Assembly (NCBI GenBank): GCA_905221605.1
Contig: CAJNDS010002080.1
Location: forward strand, 60,001 to 124,000
Direction of reading: 5' to 3'
DNA from: Symbiodinium natans
Taxonomy: Eukaryota > Sar > Dinophyceae > Suessiales > Symbiodiniaceae
DNA length: 64,000 nucleotides
In this document: positions 32,801 to 43,427 of the stretch, in pieces
Numbering within the stretch: position 1 is the first letter of the stretch
Layout of the letters: every line of letters begins with the position of its first letter
Notes under the pieces: generated by a model
The model's database searches: none
What the model saw: only the letters and a program-made list of their open reading frames with translations
Told to the model about the DNA's origin: nothing
Translations under genes and position numbers: made by a program

Positions 32801-33251
32801 CCCAAAAAAAACTCTCAAGCCCCAAAAGTCAGCGAACACCAAGCCCACAGGTCTTCAGGGCTTCAAGAGGCGTAGCTTCGGGTGGGGAAGGCCCCTCAGA
32901 CGTACTAAACCCTGAACCCTAAACCCTGAACCCTAAACCCTGAACCCTGAACCCTTCACCTGAGGGATTGCGGGGCTTTCGGGTTTTGGGTCTAGGGCTT
33001 AAGGTTTTTTAGGGGTTAAGGGTTTAGCGTGTTCAGGTTTAGACGTTTCGGGTTTAGGACAACTTCTCTCCACATGCTGGAAGAGGGGGAACCTGATCAG
33101 GAAGGAAGTAGGCTACAGTATATAAGGCGTATTTACCAGCGGCATTAGGGCCTGAAAGGGGTGTAGACTGCCCACTTAAAAGCCTAAACCCTAAACCCTA
33201 AACCCTAAGCCCTAAGCCCTAAGCCCTAAACCCTAAACCCTAAACCCTAAC

Positions 33252-33287
33252 TGTAATAGCCCATGGCCCCGCGAGTCCAGAGAACTT
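33252..33287 (-). CDS. Exon candidate, 36 nt
   Basis: Reads KFSGLAGPWAIT in phase 0, acceptor ggtggctcag, donor ACA|GTTAGGG. CCCTAAA on the left and TTTAGGG on the right. Confidence 0.42.
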
Positions 33288-33299
33288 CTGAGCCACCCC

Positions 33300-34500
33300 C
33301 GAAAATTCCCAAACCCTCAATGGTTTAGGGTTTAGGGTTTGGGGGTTTAGGGGTTTAGGGTTTGGGGTTTAGGGTTTCGGGTTTAGGGCTCTCAAACCCA
33401 AACTCCTGAAGCAATGGGCTACCCTAAACCAAAAACTCTAAGCCCGCTAAACCCTTAAGCCCCGAAGCCCCAAACCCCAAACTCTAGGTTCGCACCATCC
33501 AACAAAAAAACCTCCACTGCCCCTCCAGTGCGCACAGACATGATACCCCCCCGCCCCCAAAAGACCCTAAACCCTAAACCCTAAACCCTAAACCCTACAC
33601 CCAAGAAAACCCAGATCTAAAGTTGCAGAGGAAAACCCTGAACCCTAAACCCTAAACCCTAAAACCTAAACCCTAAACCCTAAACCGTAAACCCTAAACC
33701 CTCAACACAATACTTGGGGAGAAGCATTGCAAACCCCTGGGCCCTAAATCCTTGAAGTCCTAAACCTCTGAGACCCCAAACCCTTGCACCCCTAATCCTG
33801 AAACTTAAACCTAAACCCTAAACCCTAAACCGCCAAACCCTCCACCTTAAACCCCTAAACCTAAACTGCTCCCAGACAGCTAAGCCACCCAGAAAGCCCC
33901 AAGAATCCAACACGCAGCTAACCCCAAGAAGCCCGCAACCCCCAAAAACCCACAAACCCTGAACCCCCAAACCACCCAAAAAACACTAAACCCCCTAAGG
34001 CAACTACACCCCCAAACCCTCAAGACAAATCAGCCCCCAACCCCCTGAACTTAAGTTCATAAAGCGTCGCAGAGCACCCATTGGGTTTAGGGATTAGGGT
34101 TTATAGGTTTTAGGGTTTAGGTTTCAGGGCTTCAGGGCTTCAGGGCTTCAGGGGTTGCGCTTGAAGCGAGGTGAGCTATGACCGTTTTTGACGGGGGGTT
34201 TGAGGTTCAGGATTTTTGGCGTTGTGTGGTTCAGGGTTTGGGGGTTGAATGCTGCAGGTCCTTCGGTTTAGGGGGGTTTGAGCTTGGGGAACCCTTGCGC
34301 CAAGGACCTCCCCCCCCCCCCCCCCCCGGCCCCCCAGTCACAAAGAGCACCCGACACCCTAAACCCGACCGCCACTGCATGAACTGAATGCGGCACTCAA
34401 CCCTATAAACCCGAAACCCTAAACCCTCAACATATGATTTGAAACCCTGAGCCACATTCAATACCTCCGCCCAGTTGAGGGGGCTCATGGTTTTGGGGCT
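33300..34500. other. Degenerate telomere-like stretch, no gene supported
   Basis: CCCTAAA and CCCCAAA variants with short unique pieces and a C16 run near 34311. No exon candidate stands out. Confidence 0.6.
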
Positions 34501-34574
34501 TGGGGGTGCTTTAGGGTTTAGGGTTTAGGGTTTAGGGTTTAGGGTTTAGGGTTTAGGGTTTAGGGCTACCATAC

Positions 34575-34663
34575 CTGAAGCACCGAAGCTCTGCATGTGA
34601 CCCTGGGGCGCCTCGGAAGTCTCAATGCCCGGAAGTGACAGCAGCCGCTCCCTGAATTGGGCG
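34575..34663 (-). CDS. Exon candidate, 29 codons
   Basis: Reads AQFRERLLSLPGIETSEAPQ then GHMQSFGAS, donor TTCAG|GTATGG. The frame is open further upstream (GHSGDGDTRS), so the acceptor (acacgcag) is one of several options. TTTAGGG arrays lie on both sides, an exception to the usual orientation. Confidence 0.5.
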
Positions 34664-34699
34664 CTGCGTGTATCTCCATCCCCGGAGTGGCCGTTCGTA

Positions 34700-34850
34700 G
34701 GGTTTAGGGTTTAGGGTTTAGGGTTTGGGGTTTAGGGTTTAGGGTTTAGGGTTTAGGGTTTAGGGTTTAGGGTTTGGGGTTTAGGGTTTAGGGTTTGGGG
34801 TTTAGGGTTTAGGGTTCAGGGTTTGGGGTTTGGGGTTTAGGGTTTAGAAT
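34700..34850. repeat. TTTAGGG/TTTGGGG array
   Basis: About twenty units mixing TTTAGGG with TTTGGGG. Confidence 0.92.
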
Positions 34851-34856
34851 CTGCAC

Positions 34857-34934
34857 ACCTGGGTAGTTGCAGGGGCCCTTACAACCCGTACATACCCCAA
34901 GAAGCCCAAGGGACCGACCATGTAACTACCCTAA
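34857..34934. mobile_element. MITE family J copy 2
   Basis: Ends gggtagttgcaggggccctt and gaccatgtaactaccc. Placed between two TTTAGGG arrays. Confidence 0.5.
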
Positions 34935-35486
34935 GGGTTTAGGGTTTAGGGTTTAGGGTTTAGGGTTTGCCACACAACAAAGAGAGCAAGAAATCCTGGT
35001 GGGAGATCCAGTCTGCAAACCTTGGCGGGTCCAGTCACCTCAAACCCTAAACCCTAAGCATCCCTAAGCCATAAACCCTCGGACTCAAGCAGTTGAGCCG
35101 CAAGCCATAACCCTAAACCCACAAACCTTGGCACGGTCCCCCTAAAAGCCTAAACCCTCAGGAGCTTTCTTGCAAATCCCCTTACTTTAATGCACGAGCC
35201 ACTTCAACCACCCCCCCCCCCTCCAAAAAAACCCACCCCCAACTTGCTAAGCAAATTGTAACAGGGGTACCCTTTTGCGGCTTGGCTACTTCAATAACAA
35301 CCTAGAACCCCCAAAATGGGCAAACGGGTACCCCACACCAAGACTACCAAGAAAAAAACCCTCGAATCCGAACCCAATTCCCTAAACCCTAAACCCTCAA
35401 CCCACTGCTTTACTAAACCCTCAACCCTCAACCCTCAACCCTAAACCCTATACCCTAAACCCTACCTAGAAACCCCAAGAACCAAC

Positions 35487-35555
35487 TGAGGTCCACGCCG
35501 AAGTCCCTTTGTAAAGGCGTCCAGCGGCAAACGTCCGAGCCTGTCGTTGCCGAAG
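35487..35555 (-). CDS. Exon candidate
   Basis: Very good acceptor (gaagcttcatttgcccag). Preferred frame reads FGNDRLGRLPLDAFTKGLRR then GP; donor CA|GTTGGTT. All three frames are open, so only the exon, not the frame, is reasonably supported. Confidence 0.43.
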
Positions 35556-35959
35556 CTGGGCAAATGAAGCTTCGGGGTTTAGGGTTTAGGGTTTAGGGTT
35601 TAGGGTTTGGGTTTTAGGGTTTGGGGTTTAGGGTTTGGTGTTGGGGTTGGAGGCTTTAGGGCTTAAAGGGTTGCTATCAAGGGCTGGCGGAAGAAGCCAT
35701 TGTGAGAAACCCTTATTTGTGAAAGCTTTTATATGCATTATATATGCATTATATATGCATTATATGTTGTGTATCTATAACACGAGTCTGCAGCTCCAAC
35801 TTATGTATATATTTGTTAATTTATTTGTATATTTATTTATTTTCTATTTGCATATATATATATATATATGGTACCCCCCCCCAAGTACCTAGGTCTCATT
35901 TTCTTCCCTGTCTCAGGTACCGGCCTCAGATGACTTGCCTCTTGTAGGGTTTAGGGTTT

Positions 35960-37190
35960 AGGAGTGAAAGTGCTGTACTGTCCCTAAAAAACCAATCCCA
36001 GAAGCTGAAAGTGCTGTACTGTCCCTAAAAAACCTAAAAAACCAATTCTGGAGGCCTATCAAGACAGGCCCTCCTCGAAAGATTGGTTTTTTAGGGACAG
36101 TACGGCACTTCGAAGGCCTGAGGTGCTGAAAGTGCTGTACTGTCCCTAAAAAACCAATCCCAGAAGCAGAAAGTGCTGTACTGTCCCTAAAAAACCTAAA
36201 AAACCAATTCTGGTGGCCTATACAGACAGGCCCTCTTCCAAAGATTGGTTTTTTAGGGACAGTACGGCACTTTGAAGGCCTGAGGTGCTGAAAGTGCTGT
36301 ACTGTCCCTAAACAACCAATCCCAGAAGCAGAAAGTGCCGTACTGTCCCTAAAAACCTAAAAAACCAATTCTGGTGGCCTATACAGACAGGCCCTCTTCC
36401 AAAAATTGGTTTTTTAGGGACAGTACGGCACTTTGAAGGCCTGAGGTGCTGAAAGTGCTGTACTGTCCCTAAAAAACCAATCTTTTCGTGAGGGTCTACC
36501 TGTATAGGCCTCCAGAATTGGTTTTTTAGGTTTTTTAGGGACAGTACGGCACTTTCTGCTTCTGGGATTGGTTTTTTTGGGACAGTGCGGCACTTTGAAG
36601 GCCTGAGGTGCTGAAAGTGCTGTACTGTCCCTAAAAAACCAATCTTTTCGTGAGGGTCTACCTGTATAGGCCTCCAGAATTGGTTTTTTAGGTTTTTTAG
36701 GGACAGTACGGCACTTTCTGCTTCTGGGATTGGTTTTTTAGGGACAGTGCGGCACTTTGAAGGCCTGAGGTGCTGAAAGTGCTGTACTGTCCCTAAAAAA
36801 CCAATCTTTTCGTGAGGGTCTACCTGTACAGGCCTCCAGAATTGGTTTTTTAGGTTTTTTAGGGGCAGTACGGCACTTTATGTTTATGGGATTGGTTTTT
36901 TAGGGACAGTACAGCACTTTGAGGGTCTGAGGTGCTGAAAGTGCTGTGCTGTCCCTACAAAACCAATCTTTTGAAGAGGGGCTGCCTGTACAGGTCCCCA
37001 GAATTGGTTTTTTTAGGTTTTTTAGGGACTGTACAGCGTTTTCCGCTTCTGGGATTGCTTTGTTAGGGACAGTACCGCACTTTCAGCCCTTCAGATCCCC
37101 AAAGTGCTGTACTGTCCCTAAAAAACCAATCTTTTCGTGACGGCCTGCCTTGTAATTATAGGCCTCCAGAATTGGTTTTTGTTTGTTCAG
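35960..37190. repeat. Palindromic repeat array, 1.2 kb
   Basis: About ten copies of gaaagtgctgtactgtccct followed by aaaaaaccaat, alternating with the inverse attggttttttagggacag. Spacers (ggcctgaggtgctg, ggcctatacagacaggccct) also form inverted pairs. Looks like nested or tandem copies of a hairpin-forming element. Confidence 0.9.
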
Positions 37191-38390
37191 AGAGCACAGT
37201 TCAGCAGCAATAAAGCTAATTCAACTATTTGTTAAAAACTGTGATGTAAGTAACATTTTATCTAATCGATGTAATGCCTAAATGACGCGACGAGGTCAAG
37301 CTTCCTGATAAGTAGGCTTTAATTAATCTAATTTGCTTTACAACTGTCATTCATTTAGTCTGGTTGAGGTTAAAGTAAAAAAAGGATAGACATTTAGTTA
37401 GTTGAATGCTATCTACCTCTTAGAATAAGAAACTAAATGTAGTTTTTTCTTGGGAAGGCCTATTAAAGTATTCGTTTAAAGTAATTAATCTAGTCAGGCT
37501 GAACCAATTGAATTGTTGTTAAGGATCGTGGCTTGTTTAATTTAAATTATCGAATTCGTTTAGTTAAGGGTATACTAATTAGTTTCATTCATTTGCTTCA
37601 CCTTTAAGTAAACTAAATCCACAATTGAAATGATTTTGACTAGGGTAATATCAGCAAACAAAAGGCCGTAGTTACTGTTCTTAGTAAGTTTAGTTCATTG
37701 AATTCCTTTAGTTAATTATTGGTCTACGAACTCAATTTATTTACTTAACCCTTCAGAAGACTAATCAAATTGTTGGAAAGACTTTACGTATGTTATTTTC
37801 CAGAAACGAAAAACTTTAGTTAAATTAAGTACTGTGCTTGTTCACGAAAAGAAGAAGGAACATGTTTTAGCTCATTCAATGAATGCTTAAGTGAAGCCAT
37901 TAGGTCAGGTTCCCTATTACGCATTATGTTTTAATTAATGTAGTGTATGAACAAGTTTAATTACAGGCCTGTCTTTTCTAGCACAGAAGCAAAAACACCT
38001 TCAGAAGACTAATCAAACTGTTGGAAAGACTGTACGTATGTTATTTTCCAGAAACGAAAAACTTGAGTTAAATTAAGTACTGTGCTTGTTCACGAAAAGA
38101 AGAAGGAACATGTTTTAGCTCATTCAATGAATGCTTAAGTGAAGCCACTAGGTCAGGTTCCCTATTACACATTATGTTTTAATTAATGTAGTGTATGAAC
38201 AAGTTTAATTACAGGCCTGTCTTTTCTAGCACAGAAGCAAAAACACGTGTAACATGATTCCGTCGCACGCTGTGTTGCACTGCTTGCTACGTCTGTCGCC
38301 TATGTGTTGGGCAGTATCCTCCATTCCGTTCATGCGATTCAAAAAACACGTTTTTTAGTAAATCCTACGAAAAACACACTCTTTTTTAAG
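37191..38390. other. AT-rich block of different composition
   Basis: About 1.2 kb rich in tttagtt, attaatt and taaatta words, nearly free of telomere units. No long ORF. It starts where the palindromic array ends and includes the tandem duplication at 37751-38246. Origin unknown; possibly a non-autonomous element. Confidence 0.75.
37751..38246. repeat. Tandem duplication, 2 x 248 bp
   Basis: Copies 37751-37998 and 37999-38246, adjacent and differing at only a few positions (for example acgcatt / acacatt). Recent duplication. Confidence 0.93.
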
Positions 38391-38559
38391 TAAAACCTAG
38401 GCGCTTCGGGGGGGGGGGTAGCATATATATATATATGTATTTATATTTATATTTATATATGGACGTTTTAATGGTATATGGTATAACTGTAATTTTAAAT
38501 GTTATAATTATTTTGCTCTGCGTCCATTTATACGCAATTCTTATTGAAGGCTTGGGAGC

Positions 38560-38760
38560 TCTGATTCGCGGCGCTGGCGGGGCCGGGGGGGAGGTTGGAA
38601 ATAACGCATTCTCCTCTGCCGGAAGGGTGGTTGGAAATAAGGGTTTCTGCTCCCGACGGTGGGTTGGAAATAAGGGTTTCTGCTCCCGCTCGAGGGGGGT
38701 AGGGCGTCTGGAGTAGAAACCCCTAATTTCACATAGGGCATCTGGAGTAGAAACGCAGGG
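38560..38760. repeat. Short degenerate repeats (ggaaataagggtttctgctc)
   Basis: Three to four related units; the minus strand reads as a REQKPLFPT repeat. Probably non-coding. Confidence 0.55.
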
Positions 38761-38883
38761 GTCCGGAAACAAGGGTTCCTGGGTCTGAGGGCTGCTGCGT
38801 TTCCGGAACGCAAGGAGTTTTGTGGCTCCGTGTCTTGTGGGGCTTCGGGCTTGCATTTCACGAACAGACTCCTTGCTGCAGTC

Positions 38884-38937
38884 CTAAAGCTCTCCGGCGC
38901 TGGCGAACTCTGCGATATACATCACAAGACTTTGGGA
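38884..38937 (-). CDS. Terminal exon candidate
   Basis: Acceptor cagtctcgtctag; reads SQSLVMYIAEFASAGEL then TAG. A plus-strand frame (LKLSGAGELCDIHHKTLGLD) with a good acceptor (ctccttgctgcag) competes. Confidence 0.4.
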   Translation of the reverse strand, partial: SQSLVMYIAEFASAGEL

Positions 38938-39105
38938 CTAGACGAGACTGCTGCGCCCGTCCTACCGGGAACAAGTAGAAATCCTTAATCCCCAGACAAT
39001 ACATAATGCCCTCTATGTTCGGTTAGGATTAGGGGTTCCTGATAGGGGTTCCTCCCATTTTCTCTTGATGCTAGCGTTATACACCCTGTCAAACCTATAA
39101 ACCCT

Positions 39106-39244
39106 ATACTTGGAGGTTCAGCAGACTTATAGCCACTTATAAGCCCGTGAAGTTCCCTACGATGGCTAGAATTATCAAGGACAGTTTAGGGTTTAGGGTT
39201 TAGGGTTTAGGGTGATTTTTTAATGAGTGCCATGAACCTCAAAG
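39106..39244. mobile_element. MITE family B copy 2 with TTTAGGG insert
   Basis: Ends atacttggaggttca and catgaacctcaaag. Four TTTAGGG units interrupt the right half (39184-39212). Confidence 0.7.
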
Positions 39245-39648
39245 AATTGACCACAGGAGACCCCGAGTCCCCCGAACCCTGAATCCGAACAAGGGTTTAG
39301 GGTTTAGGGTTTAGGGTTTAGGGTGTAGGGTTTAGGGTTCAGGGCTTTGTGGCGGGGGGTCTGGAGTTTAGGCGAGGGGGCGAGGGGTAGCCGAAATGTA
39401 AGGGCCCTGTTTTTGGTAACGCCTACACTATGATTAAATGAGACATGCTCAGGGCCGCAAGAAGGGCAACAGTAGGATCACCCCACACCCCCCCCAAAAA
39501 AAAAAAAAAAAAAAACTTCGATCCGACTTTGGTTTATGGCTCCACACCCTGTACGGGTTAGGATTTAGGTCGCTAAACCCTAAACCCTAAACCCTAAACC
39601 CTAAACCCTAAACCCAAAACCCTAAACCCTAAACCCTAAACCCTAAAC

Positions 39649-39719
39649 CACAGGCTTGAGGGCCAAAATCTTGGGGAAGCGCCGGTCAGCTCCACACTCG
39701 CTGAAGAAGAGTTTCCAAC
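39649..39719 (-). CDS. Exon, 71 nt, unidentified
   Basis: Excellent acceptor (gacttctccgtcttgcctcactcag). Reads WKLFFSECGADRRFPKILAL then KPV. Donor GTG|GTTTAGGG is the telomere repeat. CCCTAAA array on the left (39572-39648) and TTTAGGG on the right (39750-39788). One of the clearest examples of the array-exon-array layout. Confidence 0.6.
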
Positions 39720-40093
39720 CTGAGTGAGGCAAGACGGAGAAGTCAGGGCTTTAGGGTTTAGGGTTTAGGGTTTAGGGTTTAGGGTTTATGTAGGGTTTCG
39801 GCGAGTTGTCTTTACTTGGGGTACAAAGAGGAAGCGATTTTTTTGAAAGCTACCCACCGAGGACTCAAAGAAATTCAGGTTGAGGGATTGGGGCTCTTGC
39901 TGTTGAGAGTTTAGGCTAGCCTCTGCAGATTGGAGAGGGGCGAGAGTTCAGGGGCTGTGGCGATCATGCTAGCCCGAAACCCGAAACTCTGAACCTTGAA
40001 CCCGGCCTAAGCCTAAAGCTGCACCCCATGCCCCAAAATCTGGGGCACTTCGCGCTTCATGTGGGTTTTTGTGAGGTCCCTAGGGAAGGGGAA

Positions 40094-40332
40094 CTGGGAG
40101 GTTCATGGTACTTGCGAACCAACTATAGCTGTCCATATAACCCACCTATCAGCCCCTTATAAGTGCCCTAATGTGGCTATAAGCACAGTGGTGAGTACAG
40201 TTCTCTAAATGGTTAATAAGTACCGCAACCCCTAAACCCTAAACCCTAAACCCTAAACCCTAAACCCTAAACCCTAAACCCTAAACCCTAAAGTACAGTT
40301 ATCATTGGCGAATAGGTACCGTGAACCTCCTA
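40094..40332. mobile_element. MITE family B copy 3 with CCCTAAA insert
   Basis: Ends gggaggttcatggtact and ggtaccgtgaacctcc. A CCCTAAA array (40226-40292) lies between two diverged copies of a 30-bp segment (40195-40225 and 40293-40321). Confidence 0.72.
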
Positions 40333-40569
40333 GAAGGGGGGGCTGCCCCAAGGAAGGCAACCCAAACTTTTCCCAAATGTTCCCCCAAGAGGTACCTGGA
40401 CCTTTCGGTCCTGTAGTGCCAACATGCCTTGTCCATAGGGGTTAGGGTTTAGGGTTTAGGGTTTAGGGTTTAGGGTTTAGGGTCTGGAGAGATCTTGTGA
40501 CAACTCAGTGTTGATGCTTGGTGTTGTGACAAAGCAACCCCCGGCTTTTTGACTTTCTGGAACTCTTAC

Positions 40570-40627
40570 TCTGAGCGTTCGTGGCACGCTGTGTGCACCT
40601 GTGGGTAAGCGGTGGCGCTTTCCAACT
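40570..40627 (-). CDS. Exon candidate
   Basis: Reads LESATAYPQVHTACHERS with canonical donor GA|GTAAGAG and acceptor cttggcacag. The plus strand also has a good small exon (FVARCVHLW|GTAAGC). Confidence 0.4.
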
Positions 40628-40890
40628 CTGTGCCAAGCCCTAAACCCCATACCCTGATCCCCAAACCACTGATTTCCAAACCCATACCGCGAACTACATT
40701 TAAAGCGGACCTTTTCCCTAAACCCGAAACCCGAAACCCTAAACCCTAAACCCTAAACCCTAAACCCTAAACCTGAAGCCAGACTGCCAAGCCATAAGCT
40801 GCACTTCAGGGTTCGGGGCTTAGGTGTTGGAGGGTTAGGAGTCTACCCTGACCCCGAAGACCCTACACCCCTAAGGTGCTTCTAGCCCTA

Positions 40891-40980
40891 CCCAAAGGCT
40901 CCAATGTAGTTCCTTTTTGGGTTTGTTATAGGGGAGTTTAGTATGCTACCCCAAAAAGGTACTACATAGGAGCCTTTGGG
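40891..40980. mobile_element. MITE family C copy 3, intact
   Basis: 90 bp, ends cccaaaggctccaatgtagt and actacataggagcctttggg. Best-preserved copy. Confidence 0.8.
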
Positions 40981-41149
40981 TCAACCCTGACTAGACCCGA
41001 TTGTCTGGGGGTTTCGGGCTTTCAAAAACATGGGATCACGGAGCTAAAGCCCAGGGGCCTTCCATAGATCGTAGGCACATGCCGCGCCTTGGCTGGGGTT
41101 TGTGTTTTTTCTGTTGAGAGTTTAAGGGGTTCCAAGGGTTTACAGGGTT

Positions 41150-42480
41150 TAGACTGTCGCGCAAACCCTGAACCCCTTGTCCCAAGCCCGAAACCCTAAG
41201 CCCTAAGCCCTAAGCCCTAAGCCCTAAGCCCTAAACCCATCACGATTTGGCTTAGGGCTTTTGGGTTTAGGGCACAGGGTTCAGGGCCGATCGCGCTAGT
41301 TGTTTCGCAATGACCCTAAACCCTAAACCCTAAACCCTAAACCCTGAACCCTGAACCCTAAACCCTAAACCCTAAACCCTAAACCCTAAACCCTAAACTC
41401 AAAGCCTAAATACCCCAAGACTTGGACCTGAGCATTCCCACGCCTCAAGCCGCCTAATAAGCCTACGTAGGCGATCCTACTTTTCCGACAGCCGCGCAGA
41501 CGAAACCCTAAACCAGAAAAAACCAACAATCCCATGAGCCAAGCTACGCTCGCTAAAAATCCTATACTTCCTGAAACAACCGCAAACCCCAAAAAATAGG
41601 CTGGGATTCGGGCATGGGAAGTTGTCTATAGGCTATGGTCCTGCATCGAGTGCCCTGTATCATGTTAACCTCAGATTTATAAACCCCCCCGTAATTAAAG
41701 AATTCGGATCCCGGAACTCAGTTATAATCCCCCTCCCCCAAGAATAAGAAATCCCGGCCCGGGCTCCGATTTTTTTTTCTGCTCGCCCTTTTGGGTAGGT
41801 CAGGGCTTGGGGGCGGCTCGGGACAGCCCGACCCCCCCGCCCCCAATAGGGGGCGTGGGCGGAAACAAAAATCAATTGAGACGGGGGGGGGGGTTTATTA
41901 ATTCGAGGTCAACATTACTAGGCTTGGCGGTTCGTAACGTTTCGGGTTTAGGGTTTGGGGATTAGAGTTTAGGCTTTTCGGTTGCAGCTCTGGGGCTTAA
42001 CGTTTTTTCATAGTCCAAAAAAAACTACAAATAACCCGATAAGTAGATCAGGGGACTTCAGGAGCTTGTACATGGGTCTTAGCTACGGATATGGCTGAGT
42101 TGCTTCGTACCCAAAGATCTGAAACCCAAAGCCACAAATTGGCCTACAAGTACCCCGCATCTCCAAGCAAACGTTCGGGAACGCCCCCTGACCCCCCCCA
42201 AAAAAAAAAAAAATAAAAATAAAAAATGAATAAACTCCAAAACCCTGAACCAGCTCAGAGTGGGCGTTTTGTGACTATGAAGTGGTTTTGTGTAGGGGAC
42301 GGGGTGCGCGAATGATGCTCAAGCTTACAGCCAAAGCTTGGGTGTGTGTATGTCTGTGTGTGTGAGAGAATATGTGTATATATATACACACCTAATTTGT
42401 TCAGTATATTAACTTAATATACATATTCGTCGAATGAGAGGTTAGGTTCTGGGTACCTTTCACGAGCAAGCACTCCAACC
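41150..42480. other. Stretch without a supported gene
   Basis: CCCTAAA block at 41310-41398, A-rich runs near 42202, poly-G near 41884 and a (TA)n/(GT)n patch near 42345-42420. No credible exon seen. Confidence 0.55.
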
Positions 42481-42586
42481 GGAGAAAGCATTGCCTAGGC
42501 CCTAAACCGTAAACCCTAAACCCCTAAACCCCAAACCCTAAACCCTAAACCCTAAACCCCTAAACCCCAAACCCTAAACCCTAAAC

Positions 42587-42667
42587 CGGTAGATGGTCTA
42601 GGCCACCCGGCCGGTCGAAGTAGGACAGCATCGCCCGCTCCAGCGTCTGCGCGGCGAAGGTGAGGTC
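42587..42667 (-). CDS. Exon, 27 codons, unidentified
   Basis: Reads DLTFAAQTLERAMLSYFDRP then GGLDHLP, almost all third positions G or C. Acceptor cttgctcaag, donor CCG|GTTTAGGG. The plus strand is much poorer. Helical N-terminal half; no family recognised. Confidence 0.6.
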
Positions 42668-42913
42668 CTTGAGCAAGATGTTTTGGGGGAGAGGTCTACA
42701 AGCCCCTAAACCCTAAACCCTAAACCCCAAACCCTAAACCCTAAACCCTAAACCCTATAGAAGGCTTGGGGGAGGGTTCCTAGACCCAACCAACCCCAAC
42801 TAACCCCCCGTCCCAGCAGCTCTTGATAGGGGTACTTCGCACATACCACCCTCGAGCCCCTTTAAATCCCCCATGAACCCCTTCAACCCCAAACTTCACC
42901 TCAAACTCAACTT

Positions 42914-43024
42914 TGTCTTCCCCTAAACCCTAAACCCTATTATAAACCCTAAACCCTAAACCCTAAACCCTAAACCCTAAACCCTAAACCCCAAACCCTA
43001 AACCCTAAACCCTAAACCCCAAAC
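42914..43024. repeat. CCCTAAA/CCCCAAA array
   Basis: About fifteen units ending at the donor of the next exon. Confidence 0.9.
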
Positions 43025-43097
43025 CCAATCTTCTGCTTGGGGGTGGGGGGGGCGGGGGGGGGTCCTCCTCTCGGATCTCGGAGGAGGCCTCCTTGAC
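43025..43097 (-). CDS. Exon candidate with Pro run
   Basis: Acceptor cgtaaaccgggtccag; reads VKEASSEIREED, then a Pro run made by C homopolymers, and SRRL; donor GTTTGGGG. Homopolymer length sets the downstream frame. Confidence 0.43.
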
Positions 43098-43261
43098 CTG
43101 GACCCGGTTTACGAGACGTTGACAGGTAGGGTTTTATGTTAGTTTGGAGGGTTTAGGCTTAGGGTTTAGGGTTTAGGGTTTGGGGTTTATGGTTTAGGGC
43201 TTAGGGGATCTTAGGATTTCGTGGGTTTTCGCCTTAGTGGGGTTTAGGGGTGTGGGGTTGG

Positions 43262-43373
43262 CATCTTGCTTGCCCAGTAACATGCTACAATACAGGTAAA
43301 CTTCTTGTGTTGGTTACTTGTATATAGAAACCCCAAGCCCATACACGACAAAAGGCTACCACTGGGCTGCCAA
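43262..43373. mobile_element. MITE family G copy 2
   Basis: Ends cttgcttgcccagtaaca and ctaccactgggctgccaag. Confidence 0.65.
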
Positions 43374-43427
43374 GACCATGAACCGGAACACCCCAAACCC
43401 TAAACCCCAAAGCCCAAACCCTAAACC

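Noticed and set aside
38386-38856. 156-codon minus-strand ORF with REQKPLFPT repeats
   Set aside because: Composed of short tandem repeats and a (TA)n tail; no splice or codon signal.
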